DNA of 11,642 nucleotides from assembly GCA_964639875.1 (NCBI GenBank), contig CAZXEM010000035.1, positions 1-11,642 on the forward strand, given 5' to 3'. Within the stretch, counting starts at the first letter, position 1, and every line of letters starts with the position of its first letter. Of the stretch, positions 6,327-11,642 are shown piece after piece. Position numbers and translations under genes: made by a program. The DNA is from CAZQLW01 sp964639875. Its GTDB lineage: Archaea > Nanobdellota > Nanobdellia > Woesearchaeales > GW2011-AR9. Below the pieces are notes generated by a model. It made no database searches and had not been told where the DNA came from. It saw only the letters and a program-made list of their open reading frames with translations.

Positions 6327-7730
6327 TTATTTTGAAGGTACATAATCTAACACTTCTTCTAACATCTCTGCATCAACTTTAATCTCACTATCAAAAGGAT
6401 ATTGAGTGCGGTGATGGCGAAGATAAATTTTCATTTGCATTTTAGTAAAATTGCAAAGACTATTAACTGCCCTACCACCAATATTCTTATTTTCTTCATA
6501 AGCCCGATCAACCATTAAATCTACTGCGTCATCAGTGAAAGATAAATTTTTGTATTTTCTTTGTAAATTATTAAGTAAAAGATTAAAAGGAATTTCTCCC
6601 AAAACATGATTTTTCTTCTCCAACAACATCTCTTTTATATTTTCTTTACTATGTTCATTTAAAACAACCCAATTACCAATTCTACCAAAAAATTCTTTAA
6701 TAATCCCATATTCTACTAAAGTCTCTACTACATTACCTTTCAGTTTTGAATAAAAACTAGTTTCTGTGATTTCTTCAACGGAATCATCAAAATCATCAAA
6801 ATCATCATCTAAAGAAACGCAAGTCTTTTCTAAATCAACCCTACTTTCTAAATCTGCAAAAGCGCCTGCACAAAAAAAAAGAATATTGTCAGTCCTAATT
6901 TTTCTATCACCTTTAATTGTTTCCTCACTTCCGTACAACAATTTTAACATTCTTTTTTGAACTTCTTCTCCAGAAACATCTTTTTGTTTCATCTCTTTGT
7001 TTTTAGCGATTTTGTCCAATTCATCAAATAATATCACACCATACTTTTCTGCATACTTAATGTCAATGTCCGGATTATTTTTCAATTGCTCTGCAGTAAA
7101 CATCTCGCGAGACTTATCCACTAATTCACTTAAAGGCACAGTAATATTATCACCTTGGTAACCTTCAACAGTAATCTTTGTTAAATCAGCGGAAACAAAA
7201 GGAACGTGAAAATATTTTAAAATTGTTTCAACAACATATGTTTTTCCACTTCCAGTCGGGCCAATTAATAATAATCCGGGTTTATGACTTTTCTCGTTTT
7301 GAATTATATTTTGAAGATGCTCAGTAATAGCCATAGATAAATAACCCGAAGCGTTCTTTTGTCCAACAATTTTTGTATTCAGCTCATATTCTAAAAAATC
7401 TAAAAAGTCATCTATTTTACTTTCATCTTTAAGTATATCAAAAATTTTCCTTTGATTAGAAACATCTTCTCTAGTAATCTTTAAATCTTCTTCTTTAATT
7501 ATATGTGGAGAATCTATTTTATCTTCAACAGTTTCTTGAGCAAAACTATAATCTCTTTCTTTTTCTTTAGGAACCTCTTCAGAACTTGAAAAATTGTAAG
7601 TTTTCTTCTTCCCATCAGGGGTATTATCTCTCTTATTACCACTATTAGAAAAGTTATGTTTTTTATTTGCATCACTACCCCTAGAAGAACTGTTAGAAAA
7701 GGTGTAAGGTTTTTTGTTTTTTCTGACCAT
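6327..7730 (-). CDS. ClpX/HslU-type AAA+ ATPase with disordered N-terminus
   Basis: A 467-residue AAA+ protein of the HslU/ClpX clade. Visible motifs are IVGQ (121-124), Walker A GPTGSGKT (157-164), a pore-loop GYQG (190-193; ClpX and HslU have GYVG), Walker B VILFDELD (232-239), the ClpX-like ILFFCAGAF (283-291), an arginine-finger EFFGR (R350) and sensor 2 GGRAV (R420). All ATPase residues appear intact, so it is probably an active ring unfoldase or remodeller. Two things differ from true ClpX. The N-terminal Cys4 zinc domain is replaced by about 100 disordered residues with four copies of a Y/H-x-FS motif. The region where ClpX carries its IGF loop for ClpP holds an acidic stretch (LDDDFDDFDDS, 307-317). 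Partnership with ClpP is therefore doubtful. It is the first gene of the minus-strand operon, behind a TATA-type promoter. No peptidase gene is in the window. Confidence 0.92.
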   Translation of the reverse strand: MVRKNKKPYTFSNSSSRGSDANKKHNFSNSGNKRDNTPDGKKKTYNFSSSEEVPKEKERDYSFAQETVEDKIDSPHIIKEEDLKITREDVSNQRKIFDILKDESKIDDFLDFLEYELNTKIVGQKNASGYLSMAITEHLQNIIQNEKSHKPGLLLIGPTGSGKTYVVETILKYFHVPFVSADLTKITVEGYQGDNITVPLSELVDKSREMFTAEQLKNNPDIDIKYAEKYGVILFDELDKIAKNKEMKQKDVSGEEVQKRMLKLLYGSEETIKGDRKIRTDNILFFCAGAFADLESRVDLEKTCVSLDDDFDDFDDSVEEITETSFYSKLKGNVVETLVEYGIIKEFFGRIGNWVVLNEHSKENIKEMLLEKKNHVLGEIPFNLLLNNLQRKYKNLSFTDDAVDLMVDRAYEENKNIGGRAVNSLCNFTKMQMKIYLRHHRTQYPFDSEIKVDAEMLEEVLDYVPSK

Positions 7731-7738
7731 TTGATTAT

Positions 7739-7780
7739 TCCGGAAATATTTCGTTATTTTAACGAAAAGTATTTATAATC
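7739..7780 (-). promoter_or_regulatory. TATA-type promoter and leader motif of the ATPase operon
   Basis: On the minus strand, TTATAAATA (7778-7770) lies 27 bp upstream of AAATATTTCCGGA (7751-7739), which is followed after 8 bases by the ATG at 7730. The TATA-to-start distance fits an archaeal promoter with transcription beginning at about 7751, giving a leader of about 20 bases. No strong Shine-Dalgarno precedes this ATG apart from the CCGGA of the motif. The same layout appears on the plus strand. Confidence 0.6.
7750..7766. promoter_or_regulatory. Candidate operator palindrome in the ATPase promoter
   Basis: TTCGTTA-TTT-TAACGAA is a perfect 7-bp inverted repeat with a 3-bp centre. It lies between the minus-strand TATA box and the presumed transcription start, where a bound repressor would block initiation. 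It does not recur in the plus-strand promoter, so it would act on the ATPase operon only. Confidence 0.45.
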
Positions 7781-7807
7781 CAACGCTTCTATCACCAAAT
7801 AACAATA

Positions 7808-7821
7808 CTACTGAACAGTAG
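7808..7821. promoter_or_regulatory. Candidate regulator-binding palindrome upstream of the plus-strand TATA box
   Basis: CTACTG-AA-CAGTAG is a perfect 6-bp inverted repeat with a 2-bp centre, ending 10 bp before the TATATAAA at 7832-7839. The position suits a site that influences TBP/TFB recruitment at the plus-strand promoter. The arms are short, so chance is possible. Confidence 0.35.
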
Positions 7822-7829
7822 AAAGCGAT

Positions 7830-7875
7830 GATATATAAACATTTTGCAAATAATGTTAAAATATTTCCGGAGGGG
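7830..7875 (+). promoter_or_regulatory. TATA-type promoter, leader motif and Shine-Dalgarno of the plus-strand block
   Basis: TATATAAA (7832-7839) is 27 bp upstream of AAATATTTCCGGA (7859-7871), which runs into the Shine-Dalgarno GGAGGGG (7869-7875) and then the ATG at 7880. TATA box, 13-base motif and ATG have the same spacing as in the minus-strand promoter, with no gap needed to align the two. Confidence 0.6.
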
Positions 7876-7879
7876 AAAA

Positions 7880-8173
7880 ATGAGTAATGAATTAACTGTT
7901 TATCAAAAGGGCCAAATGATAGAGACTATTGACGATTTTGTTTCTACAGTAGACCCAGACAAAAAATTATTATTTTTAGGCGCATTTTCTAACTTCATTG
8001 AAAATGAAGCTACTGGTGATAAATCTGCATTATATATGACCGCAAGCATTCTTTATGCGAGAATTTTTGATCGACTTCAAAAGGATGATGATAAACTAAC
8101 TATGGGGATGATAAACATTGCCATTGGTGAATACATGGAAAAAGCTGGCGTTGATATGGAGAAATATAAATGA
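7880..8173 (+). CDS. Small helical protein of unknown function
   Basis: A 97-residue, largely helical soluble protein (MSNELTVYQKGQMIETIDDF at the N-terminus). The frame is open to a TTG at 7844, but the ATG at 7880 is preferred because GGAGGGG sits four bases before it and the earlier start would lie at or before the presumed transcription start. It contains a hydrophobic helix around LLFLGAFSNFIEN and another at ALYMTASILYARIFDRL, and ends EYMEKAGVDMEKYK. The EKAGVDME tail resembles the C-terminus of the next gene (EKAGFDLEE). The stop overlaps the next ATG (ATGA at 8170-8173), so the two are translationally coupled and probably work together. No family is recognised. Confidence 0.88.
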   Translation: MSNELTVYQKGQMIETIDDFVSTVDPDKKLLFLGAFSNFIENEATGDKSALYMTASILYARIFDRLQKDDDKLTMGMINIAIGEYMEKAGVDMEKYK

Positions 8174-8856
8174 GCATAAACCGAATATTAAGTCAAGCAA
8201 TTCAGAACATTGATGAAGGGGAAATAGATAAAGCTGGAAAAGCCCTTGCTAAAGTGTACAAAACGTACCGGAAAAAGAAAGATAAACCAGTAAATTTTGT
8301 TTATGTCCAATATAATTTTGCTAGGGTTTATGAAAAGAAAGGAATATTAAGTAAAGCAGAAATATTACTTAAAGAAATTATTAAAGATAACCCGAACCAC
8401 TATAGCGCTTATTTTCTTCTTGGAAAAATGTATGAAAAATGGACAGATAAAGAAAATAACTTAAAAAAAGCTGAAGCCTCTTTATCTAAAATCCCTCAAT
8501 CAGCAACAAATTATGATTCTGCAAAAGAATATCTAGAAGATGTTGAATCACAAATTTCAATTGACAAAAAGATAACTTTTTTTGAGAATAAATCCACTGA
8601 ATATTTTAATGATCAGAAAGTTGCCCAAATGACAATGGTTTTAAGCGATGTCGACAACTTAGATATTTGTTCATGCAGAGAGGAGTATTATTTAAGATTT
8701 TCAGAGATTATCTCAAGAATAAAAAGAGCCAGTTATCAAAAGAAAAGAAAAGAAGGACAAAGTTTAGCAAAAATATCTAAATCAAATGAATTAAGTACTT
8801 TAGAAACAATATTAAACAAACTCATTGAAAAAGCTGGATTCGATTTAGAGGAATAA
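8170..8856 (+). CDS. TPR-repeat protein
   Basis: A 228-residue soluble protein whose N-terminal half is built of tetratricopeptide-like helical hairpins. The clearest repeat is at about 42-75 (YVQYNFARVYEKKGILSKAE, then IIKDNP), followed by 78-112 (YFLLGKMYEKW ... AEASLSKIP). A first, weaker one is at 7-33 (AIQNIDEGEIDKAGKALAKV). Such domains bind peptides or partner proteins. The C-terminal half (about 125-228) is charged and helical, with DICSCREEY near 165 and a basic patch (RIKRASYQKKRKEG). It ends LIEKAGFDLEE, similar to the tail of the preceding small protein. The start is fixed by the ATGA overlap and a GGAG eight bases upstream (8158-8161). It could be an assembly factor or chaperone for a neighbouring protein, including the repetitive protein downstream (inference). 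Confidence 0.9.
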   Translation: MSINRILSQAIQNIDEGEIDKAGKALAKVYKTYRKKKDKPVNFVYVQYNFARVYEKKGILSKAEILLKEIIKDNPNHYSAYFLLGKMYEKWTDKENNLKKAEASLSKIPQSATNYDSAKEYLEDVESQISIDKKITFFENKSTEYFNDQKVAQMTMVLSDVDNLDICSCREEYYLRFSEIISRIKRASYQKKRKEGQSLAKISKSNELSTLETILNKLIEKAGFDLEE

Positions 8857-9044
8857 TTATGTTTAAATTGCAATATACTAAAACGTAAGTGGAATTATAA
8901 ACTTATCTTTACGTTTTATATATACTTCACCGCAAAAATTACAAATAATATTTGTGATTCAGTATATTTCCGAGAAATACTTAGTAAATTATTTAAAGTT
9001 TAAAATTATTGAATATTTAGAGGGGCAATTCGTCTTTTAAAAAA
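8857..9044. other. 188-base intergenic region rich in inverted repeats
   Basis: No convincing gene. A 9-codon frame (8859-8888) follows a weak GAGG but is probably not real. The region holds a perfect 10-bp inverted repeat (8879-8918), ACAAATA-A-TATTTGT (8941-8955), TATTTC-CGA-GAAATA (8965-8979, which includes ATATTTCCG, part of the leader motif seen at 7859) and TTTAAA-G-TTTAAA (8992-9004). TATA-like elements are at 8914-8925 and 8990-8998. An AGAGGGG lies at 9019-9025. It probably contains the promoter and controls of the long downstream gene. Confidence 0.5.
8879..8918. promoter_or_regulatory. 10-bp perfect inverted repeat (hairpin or operator)
   Basis: TAAAACGTAA (8879-8888) and TTACGTTTTA (8909-8918) are exact reverse complements separated by 20 bases. 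The inner AAGT and ACTT could extend the stem. It lies 23 bases after the TPR gene stop, and its right arm overlaps the TATA-like TTTTATATATAC at 8914-8925. It could be a transcription-terminating hairpin (though no clean T-run follows) or a regulator site on the promoter of the downstream gene. Confidence 0.4.
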
Positions 9045-11642
9045 ATGAAATTAGATTCTTTAGTAAGCAGTCTCTTTCTTAATAATCAGTTCTCTTTAAT
9101 TAGAAGTAAAGAAGGATTATCTTTATTTTTTAGTATGGGTGGTGGTCCGATGATGTCCCCAATGATGGCTCCCGCACCAATGATGGATGCCCCACAAATG
9201 TGTATGGGTTATCAACTACCATCAATAAATGAAAGTAATCTATATGCTATGGACCATGCAGTAGACCCAAGTTATATGTCCGGAGGAGGTGGATTAGGTT
9301 TTGGAGAAACTTATTATGAATCAAGTCCTAACTTGAATGCAGTTAATGAAGTTATTAACAGTTGGGATACAGGAATAGATAATTCAGTTGCTGAATTTAG
9401 TTATGGTGGAGGAAGTGCAAATTACGGTTACTCAACAGATATAGGAGTTGGTCAAAATGATTTAAATAATTTAACAAATGTTTGGGATGCACAAATGGGT
9501 ATGGGCGGCATGTATGATACCATTTCACATAATGTTGATATGGGCTTTCAACAGGATCATAATCATATTAATACAATGATGGATATTGCCCCAGTAACAT
9601 ATGGGGGTTATCAAGTAAATGAAAGTAATGATTATACTATGGAACACGCAGTAGATCCAAGTTATATTTCTGGAGGTAGTGGATTCGAATTCTCTCATCT
9701 TGAAACAAATCCAATTAGTGAAATTACTAACGGTTGGTATAATGATTATGGCATGGATAGACATTTTGAAGCAATGTCAGAACCAACATATGGGGGACAT
9801 GGCATTCAATCAATTCAACAAAATCCATATTTAGATGATATAATTCCAGTAATAGATAACATGACTGCAGATTTAGGAATGCAAAACTTTACAGCAGGAA
9901 TAAGAGAACCATTATATGAACCTGGCTTAAAAACAGATTCATATTCTCCGCTAGAAAGAATGGTCTCAGATACGCCTGAAGTGAATTTTTTTGAACAAGT
10001 AAATGATAGGTTTAATTTTGTTGAATCTCCAACAATCCAGGATTTTGGAATAACGGAAAGTAAATTGGATTTATTGAGTAATAATTATGGACTTGAAAAT
10101 CTAATGGGTACTAAAAATAATTTTGAAGATGAGTTTAATGCTTATAACCCTGTTAACGTTTATAACCAACATTTAGGTATTGAATCCGAAATTAGTACGC
10201 CTCAGTTTGACAGTTATCAAAATTTAGGATTAGATAGTTCTTTAGAAGATAAAATTGATTTGTATCAACCAATTGATTACGGATTTCCTAAAATAGAAAG
10301 AACTTTTGAAACAGATTTTGAACCGGACATAGTTCAACCGCAAGATAAATTATTTTTTGAAGATCAGTTTAAAAGTCCAGCTATAGACAGTTTTCAAGAC
10401 AATTCATTATATCCAAAAACGTTTATCGATGAATCAACTGGTTATTCTCCTCTAGAAAGTACAGTCTTAGGAATGGAAAACAGTTATGATCCAATCAACA
10501 ATCTTTATACGCCATTACAAAATCAGGGAACATTTGGTTTAAACGAAGATTTAACAAACAGATGGGATCATGGCATTGGGATTGAAAATAATAATTTATT
10601 AGGAGATAATTATAATGCTTATAATCCCACTAATGTTTTCAACCAATATTTAGGAGTTGAACCTGAAGTAAGTACTTATGGGTTTGACAATAATATTGGA
10701 TTAGGAAATTCTTTAGAGGATAGGATTGATTTGTACCAACCAATGGGAATGAAAAGAACATTTGAAAATGACCTGGGGTTAAGTATAATTCAACCAGAAA
10801 ACAGGTTTGATTTACAAGATGACTTGTTAACTCATACAACCTTACCTTGGGAAACAAACAATTATTCTCCTCTAGAAAGTACAGTCTTAGGAATGGAAAA
10901 CAGTTATGATCCAATCAACAATCTTTATACGCCATTACAACAAAAAGATGATATATTTTCATTTACTCAACAAGACACACCAAATTTATTAGATGGTTAT
11001 AAATTTGATTATTTACATGAAACAGATTTTAACCCACTTAGTATTAAACAGCCATGGCAAAATGAATCAGAATTGGATTTGTTAGGAACAAATTATGGAT
11101 ACAATATAGGAAATGATTACACACCTACTTATCAAGAAGATTTAGGGGTGGGATTAGGATTTAAACCAAAAGATCAGTTTGATTTCCTTAAACCTCACGT
11201 TGAACAATGGGACAGAGATTACAAATTAGATAATGGTTCTTTACTATTTAACCAAGAACCGTTAAATGGTTTTCAACAAAATAATGAATTAAATAGTTTA
11301 TCTCCATTAATTAGTGATTGGAACCAACAATTCGTGCCACAATTAGAAGATTATACTTTTAAAATAGAAAATCCGTTAAACATTTTTGAACAAAAAACAA
11401 ATAATGGAATAGATGGATTAATATTTGAACATAAACCTCTTGACATTTATCAACAGAATGAACCAGATTATTTATCACCACTAACAGCAAACCAACAATA
11501 TACGCCAAATTTATTAGACGGTTATAAATTTGATTATTTGCCTGAAAATGGTTTTAACCCACTTAGTATTAAACAGCCATGGCAAAATGAACAAGAATTA
11601 GATTTATTAGGAACAAATTATGGATACAATATAGGCGGGAAT
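9045..11642 (+). CDS. Long repetitive N/D/Q/Y-rich protein, partial (C-terminus beyond window)
   Basis: The frame is open for 866 codons from the ATG at 9045 to the last base. An in-frame TAG at 9018 limits the start. The Shine-Dalgarno-like AGAGGGG (9019-9025) is about 20 bases away, so the start is uncertain; the alternative ATG at 9135 gives MGGGPMMSPMMAP as the N-terminus. Residues 31-56 are Met/Pro/Gly-rich. The rest is rich in Asn, Asp, Gln, Tyr, Leu and Pro, poor in Lys and Arg, acidic, and almost free of Cys. I see no signal peptide, membrane segment or catalytic motif. It is built of diverging repeats: NESN...HAVDPSY (62-86, 192-216), NAYNPxNV (365, 524), YSPLESTVLGMENSYDP (467, 607; shorter at 300) and TPNLLDGYKFDY to LDLLGTNYGYNIG (645-689, 820-864). 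It is probably largely disordered, a scaffold or surface-type protein; this is inferred from composition only. Confidence 0.85.
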   Translation, partial: MKLDSLVSSLFLNNQFSLIRSKEGLSLFFSMGGGPMMSPMMAPAPMMDAPQMCMGYQLPSINESNLYAMDHAVDPSYMSGGGGLGFGETYYESSPNLNAVNEVINSWDTGIDNSVAEFSYGGGSANYGYSTDIGVGQNDLNNLTNVWDAQMGMGGMYDTISHNVDMGFQQDHNHINTMMDIAPVTYGGYQVNESNDYTMEHAVDPSYISGGSGFEFSHLETNPISEITNGWYNDYGMDRHFEAMSEPTYGGHGIQSIQQNPYLDDIIPVIDNMTADLGMQNFTAGIREPLYEPGLKTDSYSPLERMVSDTPEVNFFEQVNDRFNFVESPTIQDFGITESKLDLLSNNYGLENLMGTKNNFEDEFNAYNPVNVYNQHLGIESEISTPQFDSYQNLGLDSSLEDKIDLYQPIDYGFPKIERTFETDFEPDIVQPQDKLFFEDQFKSPAIDSFQDNSLYPKTFIDESTGYSPLESTVLGMENSYDPINNLYTPLQNQGTFGLNEDLTNRWDHGIGIENNNLLGDNYNAYNPTNVFNQYLGVEPEVSTYGFDNNIGLGNSLEDRIDLYQPMGMKRTFENDLGLSIIQPENRFDLQDDLLTHTTLPWETNNYSPLESTVLGMENSYDPINNLYTPLQQKDDIFSFTQQDTPNLLDGYKFDYLHETDFNPLSIKQPWQNESELDLLGTNYGYNIGNDYTPTYQEDLGVGLGFKPKDQFDFLKPHVEQWDRDYKLDNGSLLFNQEPLNGFQQNNELNSLSPLISDWNQQFVPQLEDYTFKIENPLNIFEQKTNNGIDGLIFEHKPLDIYQQNEPDYLSPLTANQQYTPNLLDGYKFDYLPENGFNPLSIKQPWQNEQELDLLGTNYGYNIGGN
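9228..9302 (+). repeat. Repeat A copy 1 (with copy 2 at 9618-9692)
   Basis: A 25-codon repeat within the long protein, 390 bp apart. Copy 1 encodes NESNLYAMDHAVDPSY and then a Gly-rich stretch; copy 2 encodes NESNDYTMEHAVDPSYISGG. Synonymous and replacement differences are both present, so this duplication is older than those further right. Confidence 0.8.
10137..10256 (+). repeat. Repeat B copy 1 (copy 2 begins at 10614)
   Basis: Encodes NAYNPVNVYNQHLGIESE through LEDKIDLYQP. The second copy, 159 codons later, encodes NAYNPTNVFNQYLGVEPE through LEDRIDLYQP. Many third-position changes show divergence under protein-level constraint. The two copies alternate with the YSPLE repeats, which suggests that larger composite units were duplicated. 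Confidence 0.75.
10442..10520 (+). repeat. 79-bp perfect direct repeat, copy 1 (copy 2 at 10862-10940)
   Basis: The two copies are identical base for base and exactly 420 bp (140 codons) apart, encoding YSPLESTVLGMENSYDPIN and on to YTPLQ. The flanks diverge at once on both sides. Perfect identity at silent positions points to recent duplication or gene conversion. A third, diverged copy of the start (YSPLERMV) is at 9942. Confidence 0.95.
10980..11110 (+). repeat. 131-bp imperfect direct repeat, copy 1 (copy 2 at 11505-11635)
   Basis: Offset is 525 bp (175 codons). It encodes TPNLLDGYKFDY, then FNPLSIKQPWQNE and LDLLGTNYGYNIG, with 41 of 45 residues identical between copies. The last part has an older relative, LDLLSNNYGLENLMG, near 10071. 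Copy 2 ends a few bases before the window edge, so more copies may follow. Confidence 0.93.

Noticed and set aside
3503..6960. Plus-strand open frames at 3503-3697 and 6766-6960, and the minus-strand frame at 667-876
   Set aside because: They are out-of-frame or antisense readings of well-supported genes, with biased Ser- or Leu-rich translations.
7844..7879. TTG start at 7844 extending the small helical protein by 12 residues
   Set aside because: The ATG at 7880 has GGAGGGG just upstream, and 7844 lies before the probable transcription start.
8859..8888. Nine-codon open frame after the TPR gene
   Set aside because: Too short to judge, its Shine-Dalgarno is weak, and its end coincides with the inverted-repeat arm.
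9525..10914. Minus-strand open frames at 9525-9764 and 10639-10914
   Set aside because: Both lie wholly inside the long plus-strand coding region, have no promoter or Shine-Dalgarno, and have composition explained by the opposite strand.
1..11642. tRNA, rRNA, insertion sequence, integrase or reverse transcriptase
   Set aside because: I found no cloverleaf-like element, transposase-like protein, terminal inverted repeats with target duplication, or reverse-transcriptase motif.

Overview
This is an AT-rich window with two divergent gene blocks. I think it is archaeal, possibly a small-genome (DPANN-type) lineage. The reasons are TATA-box-like elements about 27 bp upstream of the presumed transcript starts on both sides of the divergent intergenic region, a strong Shine-Dalgarno GGAGGGG, short intergenic gaps and many 4-base ATGA gene overlaps. 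No rRNA, tRNA or universal marker gene is present, so a bacterial or viral origin is not excluded.

Left block, minus strand, 7730 down to 1. One apparent operon begins with a ClpX/HslU-type AAA+ ATPase (6327-7730) that has a disordered N-terminus carrying a repeated Phe-Ser motif. Next come an unrecognised 536-residue protein with an acidic tail (4693-6303) and an 83-residue degenerate relative of the genes that follow (4445-4696). Seven tandem paralogues then run to the window edge. All seven share a roughly 40-residue N-terminal module (MTDQKKINELE ... DLGAYKEYG) and most continue as a coiled coil followed by a small beta-rich domain with a conserved Cys-basic-x-GGNY motif. One member has a different C-terminus, one has two beta domains, and the last is interrupted by an in-frame TAA after which the frame continues as the same domain. 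Adjacent copies share stretches of about 92 bp of near-identical DNA over the N-module, which indicates recent duplication or gene conversion.

Intergenic 7731-7879. Two divergent promoters have the same layout: TATA box, 27 bp, an identical 13-base AAATATTTCCGGA, 8 bp, ATG. Palindromes lie at 7750-7766 and 7808-7821. The two blocks are therefore probably co-regulated.

Right block, plus strand. A small helical protein (7880-8173) overlaps a TPR protein (8170-8856), and both end in a similar EKAGxD motif. After a 188-base gap rich in inverted repeats, a very long reading frame begins at about 9045 and runs off the window (at least 866 codons). It encodes a repetitive N/D/Q/Y/L-rich, probably disordered protein built of diverging repeats.

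Working hypothesis (inference): the unfoldase, the 536-residue protein and a set of modular proteins with a common docking module and variable recognition domains form one machine or adaptor system. The co-regulated plus-strand genes supply a TPR factor and possibly a long scaffold or client protein. I do not recognise this arrangement as a named system.
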